Shown piece by piece: positions 1-9,159 of a DNA stretch of 64,000 nucleotides. This stretch comes from CAYWIT01 sp964458415 (lineage in GTDB: Bacteria; Pseudomonadota; Alphaproteobacteria; Micavibrionales; UBA2020), in NCBI GenBank assembly GCA_964458415.1, contig CAYWIT010000004.1:88780-152779 (forward strand), read 5' to 3'. Below the pieces are notes generated by a model, which saw nothing but the letters and a program-made list of their open reading frames with translations, was not told the DNA's origin and did no database searches. The first letter of the stretch is position 1; each line of letters begins with the position of its first letter. Made by a program: the position numbers and the translations under genes.

Positions 1-190
1 CGGGCTGGGTATTTTCCGTCAGGTTCAGATCGGTCTCCGGTCCCTCGAACATGATTTTGGTCAGGTTCTGCGAAAGGGCGTCATCCACTTCCTGAAAGGT
101 TTCCTTGACCAGCGGGAAGGCATGGGCAAGATCCCTGCCCATGCCGACAAACTGGCTACCCTGACCGGGAAATACGAAAGCTCTGCTCAT
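1..190 (-). CDS. fabD: Malonyl-CoA:ACP transacylase, N-terminal part (cut by window edge)
   Basis: Only the first 63 codons lie in the window. The translation opens MSRAFVFPGQGSQFVGMGRD and carries the GQGSQ motif typical of the FabD/acyltransferase fold near its N-terminus. It continues to an LTENTQP segment, also usual for FabD. The family transfers malonyl from CoA to acyl carrier protein to feed cytoplasmic type II fatty acid synthesis. The ATG at 188-190 is the natural start because the family signature begins at once. The active-site GHSxG serine lies outside the window, so catalytic integrity cannot be judged. dnaQ follows 43 bp downstream on the same strand. Confidence 0.85.
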   Translation of the reverse strand, partial: MSRAFVFPGQGSQFVGMGRDLAHAFPLVKETFQEVDDALSQNLTKIMFEGPETDLNLTENTQP

Positions 191-233
191 TTACATCATC
201 CTATAAAGAGTTAACAATTTCAGGGGTGGAACC

Positions 234-920
234 CTAATTTTTCCGCCACTGATTATCCTTGATCCTGTCAAGAAAAGCCTCGTGTTCCGCAATTTCTGCC
301 GTTGTCGGCGGAAAACTGCGGTGCGGACGGTTCTGGCGCGGAATGCGGGCGTGCAGCTGTACTGCGGCCATCCGCGCTTCTTCGGACGCGAGGCCCAGGC
401 CGTGCTGTCGCCCCCCCATCAGTTCCAGATAAACCTCGGCGAGAAGTTCGGAGTCGAGCAGGGCGCCGTGGAATTTGCGGTTGGAGTTATCGATTTTGAA
501 GCGCCGGCACAAAGCGTCAAGATTGGCAGGCTGACCCGGGAATTTCTGCCGCGCCATCGGCAGGGTATCCACCACGCGGGTCATCGTGATCGCCTTGAAT
601 CCGGCAGACTTCAGTTCGGCATTGATGAACTTCATGTCGAATTCGGCATTATGGATGATCAGCGTATCCGTGCCGATAAAGTCGAGGAAGTCGCCGACCT
701 TTTCGGTGAAGAAGGGATGTTCCTTCAAAAATTCTGTTGTCAGGCCGTGGACGCGGGTGGCTTCGGCGGGAACATCGCGGGCCGGATTCAGATAGGTGTG
801 AAAAACGTTTCCGGTCGGCAGATGGTTTTCAAGCTCGACACAGCCGATTTCCACCAGCTTGTGACCTTCATCGGGTTCCAGCCCCGTTGTTTCTGTATCA
901 AGGACGATTTCGCGCGACAT
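234..920 (-). CDS. dnaQ: DNA polymerase III epsilon subunit (3'-5' proofreading exonuclease)
   Basis: This 228-residue protein is a DEDDh exonuclease. The ExoI motif DTETTG supplies Asp8 and Glu10, HNAEFD at 90-95 gives Asp95, and HGALLDSE at 151-158 gives His151 and Asp156. Epsilon removes mismatched nucleotides within the Pol III core. The length fits bacterial DnaQ with a short tail for binding the alpha subunit. The start is the ATG directly before the SREIVLDTETTG core. coaE lies 49 bp upstream on the same strand; the dnaQ-coaE-aroE order is common in alphaproteobacteria. All catalytic residues are present. Confidence 0.93.
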   Translation of the reverse strand: MSREIVLDTETTGLEPDEGHKLVEIGCVELENHLPTGNVFHTYLNPARDVPAEATRVHGLTTEFLKEHPFFTEKVGDFLDFIGTDTLIIHNAEFDMKFINAELKSAGFKAITMTRVVDTLPMARQKFPGQPANLDALCRRFKIDNSNRKFHGALLDSELLAEVYLELMGGRQHGLGLASEEARMAAVQLHARIPRQNRPHRSFPPTTAEIAEHEAFLDRIKDNQWRKN

Positions 921-969
921 AGGGCGAAACTAGCAAAGGCCGCGCCTTTATTCAATCTTTCATGCGGAC

Positions 970-1590
970 CTATTTTCCGAAACGTCTGGAGGCCAGAATT
1001 TTATCAACAATCTTTTGCAATTGCCGCCGCATTTCCTCCAGTCCGTGAGAGCTTTCAAGGACGTAATCGGCGCGGCGGCATTTTTCACTGTCCGGCAGCT
1101 GTCCGGCGACGATCCGGTCGAATTTTTCCGAGGTCATGCCGGGACGGGAAAGCACGCGCGCGCGTTGCGTTTCCGGCGGCGCGGTCACGCAAAGAGTGAC
1201 GTTGACGCGCTTTTCCGCGCCCGTCTCGAAGAGCAGCGGAATGTCCAGCGCGATCAGGCGGTGCGCTTTTTTGCGCATTTCTTCTTTAAAGCGGTCGCTT
1301 TCCTCCCGGACCAGCGGGTGAAGAATATCTTCCAATTGGCGTTTCTTGGCGCGGTCGCCAAAGACGATCCGACCCAGAATCTGGCGGTCGATGCAGGCGC
1401 GTCCGGCGGCATCGGTTTTCAGCGCCGCGGGAAACAGCTGTGCCACGGCGGCCACGGCTTTTCCTTCCGGCCCCAGCAGGCCATGGACGGCGGCATCGGA
1501 ATCGTGCACGGGAATGCCCATGTCGCGCAGCATGGAAGCGGCCGTGCTTTTGCCCATCCCGATGGAACCTGTGATCCCGAGAACTATCAT
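970..1590 (-). CDS. coaE: Dephospho-CoA kinase
   Basis: This 206-residue P-loop kinase catalyses the last step of coenzyme A synthesis, ATP-dependent phosphorylation of the ribose 3'-hydroxyl of dephospho-CoA. The N-terminus carries the Walker A motif GSIGMGKST at residues 8-16. The HDSDAAVH segment shortly after is the usual substrate-binding region, and DIPLLFETG is the conserved CoaE motif in the middle. Length matches the family at about 200 residues. The start ATG overlaps the stop of aroE by 4 bp, which indicates translational coupling in an aroE-coaE-dnaQ transcript. Confidence 0.95.
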   Translation of the reverse strand: MIVLGITGSIGMGKSTAASMLRDMGIPVHDSDAAVHGLLGPEGKAVAAVAQLFPAALKTDAAGRACIDRQILGRIVFGDRAKKRQLEDILHPLVREESDRFKEEMRKKAHRLIALDIPLLFETGAEKRVNVTLCVTAPPETQRARVLSRPGMTSEKFDRIVAGQLPDSEKCRRADYVLESSHGLEEMRRQLQKIVDKILASRRFGK

Positions 1591-2432
1591 GCCGCCAGTC
1601 CCGCCATATATTGATAGAGTTCCGGCGTGACTTCCGGATCGCGTCCGAACCAGAAATCAAACCCGAGCCGTCCTTGGTGCAGCAGCATGCCAAGACCCGG
1701 CAGCACGGGGTTTCCGCGCGCACGCGCGGCGCGGAGCAGGTCTGTTTCCAGCGGGCGGTAAACGATATCCGCCACAATGGCGGTTTCGGGCAGGGCGGCG
1801 AGGTCGATTTCCAGCGGGGGCTGTTCGATCATGCCGAGGGAGGTGCAATTGACGACCAGTGTGGCATGGCGGAGCGCTGTTGCACGGTGCTCCCAGTCCG
1901 CAATTTCGGCGCAATCCTCGAGATGGAAGGCCTTGACGACTTTTTCGGCTTTCTCCCGCGTGCGGTTGACCAGCGTGAAACGGGCGGCGCCCGCCCCTTT
2001 CAGCGAGGCGATAATGCCGCGGGCCGCGCCGCCGGTGCCCAGGATCGTGACTTGTTCCCCGCTCCAATGCGGGTGAGCGGCCTTCAGGCTTTCCACGAAG
2101 CCGAAGCCGTCGCTGTTATATCCGGTCAGTTTACCGTCCTGAATAACGACGGTATTGACCGCTCCCGACATCAGGCAGCTTTCGTCGTGGGCGTCCATCA
2201 TCGGCAGGGCGTCGACTTTGAGCGGTACGGTCAGGTTGCATCCGGCAAAACCGCGCGCGACGAGAAGATCAAAGGCGGCGCGCAGATTGGCGGGGGTGAC
2301 GGCCATGGCTGTATAACTGCCGTTGATGACGTATTTTTCCAGCCAATAGCCGTGCAGTTTCGGTGATAGCGTGTGCGAGACGGGCCAGCCCAGAACGCAG
2401 GCCTTGATCAAACCGGATTTTTCTTCGTTCAC
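1587..2432 (-). CDS. aroE: Shikimate dehydrogenase (NADP+)
   Basis: This 281-residue enzyme reduces 3-dehydroshikimate to shikimate in the aromatic amino acid pathway. Shikimate-binding SHTLSP sits at residues 19-24. NLTVPLK carries the catalytic Lys72, and NSDGFG carries the partner Asp108. The NADP-binding loop GTGGAARG lies at 132-139, followed by VNRTREKA, where Arg favours NADP, and VNCTSLGM. It overlaps coaE and the upstream DUF299 regulator gene by 4 bp each. In many alphaproteobacteria a maf gene sits between the DUF299 gene and aroE; here it is absent. Confidence 0.95.
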   Translation of the reverse strand: MNEEKSGLIKACVLGWPVSHTLSPKLHGYWLEKYVINGSYTAMAVTPANLRAAFDLLVARGFAGCNLTVPLKVDALPMMDAHDESCLMSGAVNTVVIQDGKLTGYNSDGFGFVESLKAAHPHWSGEQVTILGTGGAARGIIASLKGAGAARFTLVNRTREKAEKVVKAFHLEDCAEIADWEHRATALRHATLVVNCTSLGMIEQPPLEIDLAALPETAIVADIVYRPLETDLLRAARARGNPVLPGLGMLLHQGRLGFDFWFGRDPEVTPELYQYMAGLAA

Positions 2433-3265
2433 GGATGTGTTCCTTCATTTTTTTGTGCGTGATGCAGTTCGAGCAGACCCAGGATTTCTGCCGCCGTTTC
2501 CTCGATCGAGCGCCGCGTCACGTCAATGACGGGCCAGCCGTGGGCGCTGAAGAAGCGCCGGGCTTCGCGGACTTCCTCCTGAACGTGGTGCGTATCGAGA
2601 TAAGCGGTTTCCCGGACTTCCCCCAATTGCGCCAGACGGTTGCGGCGGATGTCTACCAGCCGTTCCGGAGCGGCGGTCAGGCCGATGAACATCGGCTTTT
2701 TCAGTTTCAGCACCTGTGCGGGAAACGGGATTCCCGGCACATAGGGGACATTGGCCGCCTTGATCCCGCGGTTGGCAAGATAGATGCAGGTAGGGGTTTT
2801 GGAGGTGCGCGACACGCCGACCAGAATGACGTCGGCCTTGGCAAGGTCGCTGTCGCTTTTCTGTCCGTCATCGTGGTGCAGGGCATAGTCCACCGCGTCC
2901 ATGCGGGCGAAATATTCCTCGTTCAGTTTATGCTGCAGGCCGGGCTCGGCCAGACTGGACTTGCCAAAGTAAGCGCTCATTTTTTGCAGGACCGGATGCA
3001 GGATGGAGAGTGTCGGCACCCCCAGCGCCTGACAATGCTTCTCGATCCCCTTGGCCAGCGCCTCGTCCACCAGCGTATACAGCACGAGCCCCGGCTGGTG
3101 CCGGATGGCCTCTACAACCATCATGATCTGTTTTTGCGTGCGGATCAGCGGCCAGAAATGCTGTTCCACCTCCACGGCTTCAAACTGGGCCAAGCAGGCC
3201 TTGGCCACGCTGTTGAGCGTGCCGCCTGTTGAGTCGGAAATCAGGTGAAGGTGGAGTTTTTTCAT
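2429..3265 (-). CDS. ppsR: PEP synthase/PPDK regulatory kinase-phosphotransferase (DUF299)
   Basis: This 278-residue protein belongs to the DUF299 family (PSRP/PDRP). These bifunctional proteins phosphorylate with ADP, and dephosphorylate with phosphate, a threonine on PEP synthase or pyruvate phosphate dikinase. DSTGGTL at residues 11-17 and the P-loop-like GVSRTSKT at 150-157 are the family signatures, followed by NVPYVPGIP. Neither PEP synthase nor PPDK is in the window, so the substrate is not identified. It heads the run to aroE, coaE and dnaQ. In alphaproteobacteria this gene often lies close to hemE and the replication origin. The symbol follows E. coli usage and is approximate. Confidence 0.9.
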   Translation of the reverse strand: MKKLHLHLISDSTGGTLNSVAKACLAQFEAVEVEQHFWPLIRTQKQIMMVVEAIRHQPGLVLYTLVDEALAKGIEKHCQALGVPTLSILHPVLQKMSAYFGKSSLAEPGLQHKLNEEYFARMDAVDYALHHDDGQKSDSDLAKADVILVGVSRTSKTPTCIYLANRGIKAANVPYVPGIPFPAQVLKLKKPMFIGLTAAPERLVDIRRNRLAQLGEVRETAYLDTHHVQEEVREARRFFSAHGWPVIDVTRRSIEETAAEILGLLELHHAQKNEGTHP

Positions 3266-3440
3266 CGGAAATAAATCTACAGGATTTTGGCGTTTTCTTC
3301 ACGCGCCGATTAAAGTTTTTGAGAAAGCGCGGCGCGGTGACAGCCGGATCGCCGTATTCTGTAATATAGCAATAACGTCGTCTTCAATTATCATTCTGAT
3401 TTTGATTGATTTTTTCGCCTTCCTGCCCTAAACCCTTTTC

Positions 3441-4484
3441 ATGATCACGCAACAAGAAACAGATGTGACGATTATCGGCGCGGGGCCTGTGGGCCTGTTC
3501 GCGGTGTTTGAGCTGGGCCTGCTCGATATGAAAGCGCAGCTGATCGATATTCTTGACCGTCCGGGCGGGCAATGCGCCGAGCTTTATCCGGAAAAGCCGA
3601 TTTATGATATTCCGGGCTTGCCCGTGGTGACGGGGCAGCAGCTGACCGACAACCTGATGGCGCAGATTAGGCCGTTCAATCCGGTCTTTCATTTCAGCCA
3701 GATGGCGACGAAAATCGAAAAAACGCCTGCTGGCAAATGGCGCGTGACGACCGATGCTGGAACGGTGATCGAATCCTCTGTCGTGGTGATTGCGGCGGGT
3801 GGCGGCAGCTTTACTCCGAAAAAACCGCCGGTCAAGGACATCGAATTATACGAGGGAAAATCGGTTTTCTATGCCGTGCGCCAGCGGGATATTTTTGCCG
3901 GAAAAGACCTAGTGATTGCGGGCGGCGGCGATTCTGCGCTCGACTGGACGCTGAATTTGCTGCCGATCGTCAAATCCCTGACGCTGCTGCACCGCCGGGA
4001 TGATTTCCGCGCGGCGCCACATAGCGTGGAACAAATGCGCGCGCAGGTGGCGGCGGGAAAAATGAAACTGGCGATCGGCAATCTGACGGCGCTGAAAGGG
4101 ACGGAGGGCCAGTTGGAGTCGCTGGTTCTGACCCATGCCGACAAGACCACCACCGATCTTGCTTGCGATACGCTTCTGGCTTTTTACGGGCTGACGATGA
4201 AACTGGGCCCTGTAGCGGAATTGATGGCCAGCTATGGCGTGGCGATGAAGGACCAGGCGTTGATACCCGTAGATACGGAAAAGTTCGAAACGGCGCAGGA
4301 GGGCATTTTCGCGATTGGCGATATCAATTGGTATCCGGGCAAGCTCAAGCTGATTCTTTCCGGATTCCACGAATCTGCCCTGATGGCGCAAAAAGCCTTT
4401 CGTTATGTCCATCCCGATCGCAAGCAACGGTTCGAATACACTACCTCCAGCTCCAATTTGCAGGAAAAACTTGGCGTAAAGTGA
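3441..4484 (+). CDS. Ferredoxin/flavodoxin-NADP+ reductase, thioredoxin reductase-like
   Basis: This 347-residue flavoprotein has the FAD-binding GAGPVG at residues 13-18 near the N-terminus. It also has GGQCAELYP, an NADPH-binding GGGDSALDW at 161-169 and a C-terminal FAD motif AIGDINWYPGK. There is no CxxC redox pair in the NADPH domain, which separates this type of FNR from true thioredoxin reductase. It would pass electrons from NADPH to ferredoxin or in reverse. A [2Fe-2S] ferredoxin gene lies 0.8 kb downstream on the same strand and is a plausible partner, though this is inference. The first ATG, 14 bp after TTTTCATG-side sequence of a non-coding gap, gives the full Rossmann motif. Confidence 0.88.
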   Translation: MITQQETDVTIIGAGPVGLFAVFELGLLDMKAQLIDILDRPGGQCAELYPEKPIYDIPGLPVVTGQQLTDNLMAQIRPFNPVFHFSQMATKIEKTPAGKWRVTTDAGTVIESSVVVIAAGGGSFTPKKPPVKDIELYEGKSVFYAVRQRDIFAGKDLVIAGGGDSALDWTLNLLPIVKSLTLLHRRDDFRAAPHSVEQMRAQVAAGKMKLAIGNLTALKGTEGQLESLVLTHADKTTTDLACDTLLAFYGLTMKLGPVAELMASYGVAMKDQALIPVDTEKFETAQEGIFAIGDINWYPGKLKLILSGFHESALMAQKAFRYVHPDRKQRFEYTTSSSNLQEKLGVK

Positions 4485-4521
4485 TATCTTTGCTGTAATA
4501 TCCGCGTTTTAGGGATGAGCT

Positions 4522-5301
4522 ATGGACGCAAGCAGTTTTAGCATAGTGGAAGCCGTCAGGAACGGTTACAGGTTCACTTTTCGGGAGAGTGGTTATCTCC
4601 TGAAAATCGTGACGTTGCCGTTTTTGGTCCACATGATCACTTCTTTTGTGTTGCAGGCCAAATTTCCCGAGGCTTCCACGCTCTGGCTGTTCATCATCAA
4701 TCTTCCGGCCAATATTCTTTTTGCCTGGTTCCTTTTTCTTGAGGCCCGCCTGCTGTTGCTGGGGGAGAGGATCGACCGTCTGCCGCAGGACCCGCGCTAT
4801 CTGGGTCTGCGCCGGCAGGCAATGCAGGCCAGTATCATCGTCCTGTTGCTTTTTAACATGGCTTTCACCACGATTGCGGCGACGATGGAATGGCTGTCCA
4901 AACAGGATCTGCTGGGCAAGAACAGCCTCGTCACGCTGCTGGTTCTTTTCGTTGTTGGCGGAATGATCTGGGGGCTGCGTCTGGGTCTTGCGCATATTCT
5001 GGTGGCGGTGGGATATTCCATCCGGCGCTATATTTACCGTGTGGATGGCGTGTTGTTTTCTTTCCGGCTGATCGGGATGGGTCTGCTCTCGGCTTTGCCG
5101 GTTTTTGTTGTCTTTCAGGTTTTGCTGGCGCTGGTCGTTCCGGACCCGGAAAATATTACCGATCCGCAAGTGTACCTGCTGATTGCGCTGGGGACGCCGC
5201 TCTCGTTCTTGATGGCCGTGGTACTGAATGCGGCGGGGGCCTATGCTCTGAAAGATATGCTGAGTCGTCCTGATCCGCGGGAAGGAAAGCGCAGGAAATG
5301 A
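4522..5301 (+). CDS. Polytopic membrane protein of unknown function
   Basis: This 259-residue protein has about six hydrophobic segments, roughly at residues 25-47, 52-75, 100-120, 135-160, 185-207 and 218-240, with short charged loops between them. The C-terminus is basic (PDPREGKRRK) and probably cytoplasmic. I do not recognise a domain or catalytic motif. The stop overlaps the start of the [2Fe-2S] ferredoxin gene by 4 bp, so the two are probably co-translated. A ferredoxin reductase gene ends 37 bp upstream. A link to electron transfer is suggested by position only; nothing in the protein shows a cofactor site. Confidence 0.75.
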   Translation: MDASSFSIVEAVRNGYRFTFRESGYLLKIVTLPFLVHMITSFVLQAKFPEASTLWLFIINLPANILFAWFLFLEARLLLLGERIDRLPQDPRYLGLRRQAMQASIIVLLLFNMAFTTIAATMEWLSKQDLLGKNSLVTLLVLFVVGGMIWGLRLGLAHILVAVGYSIRRYIYRVDGVLFSFRLIGMGLLSALPVFVVFQVLLALVVPDPENITDPQVYLLIALGTPLSFLMAVVLNAAGAYALKDMLSRPDPREGKRRK

Positions 5302-5633
5302 TGCTTTATGTCACCGATCATGCGGGAAAGGAACATGCGCTGGAAGCGATTGCCGGCTGGCGCGTCATGGAAATCATTCGCGATTATGCGATGAATGAAC
5401 CGGCGCTGGGGATCAAGGCGGAATGCGGCGGGGCCATGGCTTGCGGTACCTGTCATGTCTATGTCGCGCCGGAATGGCAAGACCGCCTGACCCCGCCTGT
5501 GGCGGAGGAAATCGAACGGCTGGAAGAGGACGCTTTTCATGTGGAGGATAACTCCCGTTTGTCGTGCCAGCTGATCATGCGGGAAGAATTCGACGGCCTC
5601 CGCGTCACGCTGGCCCCCGGAACGGAGCCCTGA
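5298..5633 (+). CDS. [2Fe-2S] ferredoxin, adrenodoxin/ISC type
   Basis: This 111-residue soluble electron carrier has the cluster ligand pattern C43-x5-C49-x2-C52-x37-C90, within AECGGAMACGTC and later RLSCQ. That spacing matches vertebrate-type ferredoxins (adrenodoxin, Fdx of the ISC system). These donate electrons in Fe-S cluster assembly or to oxygenases. The start ATGA overlaps the stop of the membrane protein gene. There is no isc or hsc gene nearby, so the partner may be the reductase at 3441-4484. pheS follows 20 bp downstream. Confidence 0.9.
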   Translation: MMLYVTDHAGKEHALEAIAGWRVMEIIRDYAMNEPALGIKAECGGAMACGTCHVYVAPEWQDRLTPPVAEEIERLEEDAFHVEDNSRLSCQLIMREEFDGLRVTLAPGTEP

Positions 5634-5653
5634 AGGAAAACAAACGAAAGAAA

Positions 5654-6739
5654 ATGGATATGAGCAATCTTGATGTTTTGAAGCAGGAAATTATCGCCAC
5701 GGTCAAAGCCGCCAATGATATCGGGGCGCTGGAAGAGGTCCGTGTTTCCGCCCTTGGCAAAAAAGGCAAGGTGACCGGCTTGATGCAGACGCTGGGGACG
5801 CTCTCGCCTGAAGCGCGCAAGGAAATGGGGCAGGCGCTGAACCGGTTGAAGGATGAGGTGGCGGTGGAAATTGAATCCCGTGCCCGTATCCTTAAACAGG
5901 CGGAATTGAACGCGCGTCTTGGGAATGAAAAGGTGGACATCACGCTCGGAATCCGGCCGCAGGAAAAAGGCTCTATTCACCCGACCAGCCAGACGATTGA
6001 GGAAATGATCGCTATTTTTGCAGAGATGGGCTTTGCCGTGGCGGAAGGGCCGGAGATCGAGGACGACTTCCACAACTTCACTGCGCTCAATTTCCCGCCC
6101 GAGCATCCAGCGCGGCAGATGCACGACACGTTCTATCTGCCCGACGTTTCCGGCAAAACGGGCGATGAAGCCAAACGTCTGCTGCGCACGCATACCTCGA
6201 CCGTGCAGGTCCATGTCATGCAATCGCAAAAACCGCCGCTGCGCGTGATCATTCCGGGGCGGACTTTCCGCTCGGATTACGACATGACGCATACGCCGAT
6301 GTTTCACCAGGTCGAAGGCCTGCTGATCGACAAGGCAACGCATATGGGGCATCTGAAAGGCTGCCTGACCGAGTTTTGCGAACGCTTTTTCGAGGTGGAG
6401 AACCTGCCCGTGCGTTTCCGCCCCAGCTTCTTCCCCTTCACCGAGCCTTCCGCCGAAATGGATATCGGCTGCAGCCGGGCGGGGGGCGACCTGAAGATCG
6501 GCGCGGGCGAAGGCTGGCTCGAGGTGCTGGGCTGCGGCATGGTGCATCCGAACGTGCTGAAGAATTGTGGCATCGATCCGGACGAATATCAGGGCTTTGC
6601 CTTCGGCATGGGGGTCGAGCGCTTTGCCATGCTCAAATACGGCATTCCCGACCTGCGCACCTTTTTTGAAAGCGACCTGCGCTGGCTGAAACACTACGGC
6701 TTCGGCCCGATGGATCTGCCGAACCCCGCTTTCTCCTGA
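5654..6739 (+). CDS. pheS: Phenylalanine-tRNA ligase alpha subunit
   Basis: This 361-residue catalytic subunit of the alpha2-beta2 enzyme charges tRNA-Phe. The class II motif 2 region FRSDYDMTHTPMFHQVEG and motif 3 region GFAFGMGVERFAMLKYG are both clear. The N-terminal coiled-coil arm at about residues 1-90 is present. The frame is open 90 bases further upstream into the ferredoxin gene, but the ATG at 5654 is preferred because it matches the family N-terminus (MDMSNLDVLKQEI) and follows the purine-rich GAAGGAAAAC stretch. An ATG two codons later is also possible. pheT follows 18 bp downstream. Confidence 0.95.
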   Translation: MDMSNLDVLKQEIIATVKAANDIGALEEVRVSALGKKGKVTGLMQTLGTLSPEARKEMGQALNRLKDEVAVEIESRARILKQAELNARLGNEKVDITLGIRPQEKGSIHPTSQTIEEMIAIFAEMGFAVAEGPEIEDDFHNFTALNFPPEHPARQMHDTFYLPDVSGKTGDEAKRLLRTHTSTVQVHVMQSQKPPLRVIIPGRTFRSDYDMTHTPMFHQVEGLLIDKATHMGHLKGCLTEFCERFFEVENLPVRFRPSFFPFTEPSAEMDIGCSRAGGDLKIGAGEGWLEVLGCGMVHPNVLKNCGIDPDEYQGFAFGMGVERFAMLKYGIPDLRTFFESDLRWLKHYGFGPMDLPNPAFS

Positions 6740-6757
6740 TGCAAGAGGATTGATAAA

Positions 6758-9157
6758 ATGAAATTCCCGCTTTCCTGGCTTAAAGAATATCTCGATACCC
6801 CAGCGACGCTGGACGAGATCGTGCAAAAGCTGACCGCCATCGGCCTGGAGGTCGAGGACATCCATGATCCGGCCAAAATGCTGCAGGGCTTTGTTGTCGG
6901 TCATGTGCTGACGGCTGAAAAACATCCCGATGCCGACAAGCTGCAATGCCTGATCGTCGATACCGGCGCTGAAAAACTCAAAGTCGTCTGCGGCGCACCC
7001 AATGCGCGGGCGGGACTGAAGGGTGTTTTCGCGCCTGCCGGCAGCTATATTCCGGGCTCCGACATTACGCTCAAGAAATCCATGATCCGCGGACAGGAAT
7101 CGAACGGCATGATGTGTTCGGAGCGCGAATTGCTGCTGTCTGAGGAGCATAAGGGCATTATCGAGCTGTCCGAATCCTGCGTGACCGGATCGCCTGCTGC
7201 CGACGCGCTGGGCCAGAACGATCCTGTCATTGAAATCAACCTGACGCCCAACCGCGGTGATTGTGCCGGAATTTACGGCATCGCCCGCGATTTGGCCGCT
7301 GCCGGTCTTGGCAAGCTGAAACCGTTAACCGCAATGCCCGTTGCCGGAAAATTTAAAAATCCGGTGAATGTTTCTATTGCTGACGAAAGAGCCTGCCCGC
7401 TTTTTATCGGTCGTCTGATCAGGGGCGTGAAAAACGGCCCCTCGCCCCAATGGTTGCAAGACCGGCTGAAAGCGGTTGGTCTGCGTCCGATCTCGGCCTT
7501 GGTCGACATCACCAATTATTTTTGCATCGGTCTTAACCGCCCGCTGCATGTTTTTGATGCCGATAAAATCAATGGCAATATTCAGGTCCGGCTGTCGAAA
7601 AAAGGCGAGAAACTTGAAGCGCTGAATGACAGCGCCTATGTGCTTGAAGACGGGATGATCGCGGTTTGTGACGATTCCGGCGTTCTGGGTCTGGGCGGAA
7701 TTATCGGCGGCGTGTCCTCTTCGGTAACGGAGGCGACAACGAACGTCTATCTGGAGGCCGCCTATTTCGATCCGGCGCGGATCATGAAGACCGGACAGAG
7801 ACTGATGATCAGCAGCGATGCCCGCTACCGTTTCGAGCGCGGCATCGATCCGGACTTCACTGCTGCAGGCGCGGAACTGGCGACACAGATAATTCTCGAT
7901 CTTTGTGGCGGGGAGGCGAGTGAAACCGTTGTCTCTGGCTATGCCCCCGATAACAGCCGCAAAATCGGCTATCGGCCGGAGCGGCTGCAAACGCTGGGTG
8001 GGCTTGAGCTGTCTGAAACAGTACAAAAAGAAATTCTGCAGGCGCTCGGTTTTGCGCCCGTGGCGGCAGAAAGGGAATGGAGTGTCACGACGCCGTCATG
8101 GCGGCACGATATTCATGGCGAAGCGGATATTGTCGAGGAAATTCTGAGGATTCACGGTTATGACCGGATCACGCCTGTTCTGGTGCGTCCGGTTGTTGGG
8201 GAAAAACACGCGGGTATGAATTTGCAGAGCCGTCGCGCCATTACGGTGCGTCACGCGCTGGCCGCGCGCGGCTTGCACGAATCCGTTACCTGGTCGTTCA
8301 TGCCGGGGGAGATGGCAGATTTCTTCGGGATGGCTTCCAACCAGAACAAAGCAGCGCTGACTCTGGCTAATCCGATCAGTGTTGAAATGGGGGTGATGCG
8401 CCCTTCGATTCTGCCGAACCTGATTGCCGCCGCCGGACGCAATACCGATCGCGGCGCGCCGGATGCCTGTTTGTTTGAAATCGGCAATATCTATCAATCT
8501 CCGGAAGCCGCCGGGCAGTTGCTAACAGCAACCGGGCTCCGCACTGGCAATGCTGTGCCGCGGCACTGGGCGGAAAAATCGCGGGCGGTTGATGTCTATG
8601 ACGTCAAGGCGGATGCGCTGGCCGTGCTGGAAACCTGCGGCATGAACCTTGCTGGGTTACAGATCACGCGCGATGCGCCGGAATGGTATCATCCGGGCCG
8701 TTCGGGCGCGCTGCGTCAGGGCAATGTGGTTTTTGCCTATTTCGGCGAGTTGCATCCCGCCGTGCTGGCCGCCTTGAAGCGGGAAGAGGTCTGCGCCGGT
8801 TTCGAGGTTTTCCTGCAAGCCATTCCGGCGCCGAAAAAGAAGGGTACCAAGAAGGAATTGCTGAAGCCTTCCTTGTTCCAGCCGCTCTGCCGCGATTTTG
8901 CTTTTGTCCTCGACGAGACGGTCGAGGCGGAAAAGCTGGTCCGCGCTATTCGCGGCGCAGAGCGCAACCTGATCACCGATGTGCAGATCTTTGATGTTTA
9001 TCAGGGCAAAGGTGTCGCGCCGGGAAAAAAATCCGTTGCCATCGGCGTTACCCTTCAGCCAGCCGACAAGACGCTGACCGATGCCGAAATCGCGGCGTTG
9101 TGCCAGAAAATCGTTGAAGCGGTCGGAAAACAGACGGGCGGCGTCCTGCGCGGATAG
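6758..9157 (+). CDS. pheT: Phenylalanine-tRNA ligase beta subunit
   Basis: This 799-residue protein has the standard length and order. It opens with MKFPLSWLKEYLD, then the EMAP-II-like tRNA-binding domain (VGHVLTAEKHPDADKLQ, VVCGAPNARAG) at about 45-150. The B3/B4 editing region with EINLTPNRGDCAGIYGIARD follows, then the B5 domain around 400-470 and the ferredoxin-fold anticodon-binding domain at the C-terminus (from about 705). It works with PheS to charge and proofread tRNA-Phe. It ends 2 bp before the convergent lapA-like gene, with no obvious terminator between them. Confidence 0.96.
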   Translation: MKFPLSWLKEYLDTPATLDEIVQKLTAIGLEVEDIHDPAKMLQGFVVGHVLTAEKHPDADKLQCLIVDTGAEKLKVVCGAPNARAGLKGVFAPAGSYIPGSDITLKKSMIRGQESNGMMCSERELLLSEEHKGIIELSESCVTGSPAADALGQNDPVIEINLTPNRGDCAGIYGIARDLAAAGLGKLKPLTAMPVAGKFKNPVNVSIADERACPLFIGRLIRGVKNGPSPQWLQDRLKAVGLRPISALVDITNYFCIGLNRPLHVFDADKINGNIQVRLSKKGEKLEALNDSAYVLEDGMIAVCDDSGVLGLGGIIGGVSSSVTEATTNVYLEAAYFDPARIMKTGQRLMISSDARYRFERGIDPDFTAAGAELATQIILDLCGGEASETVVSGYAPDNSRKIGYRPERLQTLGGLELSETVQKEILQALGFAPVAAEREWSVTTPSWRHDIHGEADIVEEILRIHGYDRITPVLVRPVVGEKHAGMNLQSRRAITVRHALAARGLHESVTWSFMPGEMADFFGMASNQNKAALTLANPISVEMGVMRPSILPNLIAAAGRNTDRGAPDACLFEIGNIYQSPEAAGQLLTATGLRTGNAVPRHWAEKSRAVDVYDVKADALAVLETCGMNLAGLQITRDAPEWYHPGRSGALRQGNVVFAYFGELHPAVLAALKREEVCAGFEVFLQAIPAPKKKGTKKELLKPSLFQPLCRDFAFVLDETVEAEKLVRAIRGAERNLITDVQIFDVYQGKGVAPGKKSVAIGVTLQPADKTLTDAEIAALCQKIVEAVGKQTGGVLRG

Positions 9158-9159
9158 GT

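Noticed and set aside
5537..7150. 537-residue open frame on the minus strand opposite pheS/pheT
   Set aside because: It lies opposite well-identified synthetase genes, has His/Arg/Gln-rich low-complexity composition typical of antisense frames in GC-rich DNA, and shows no domain.
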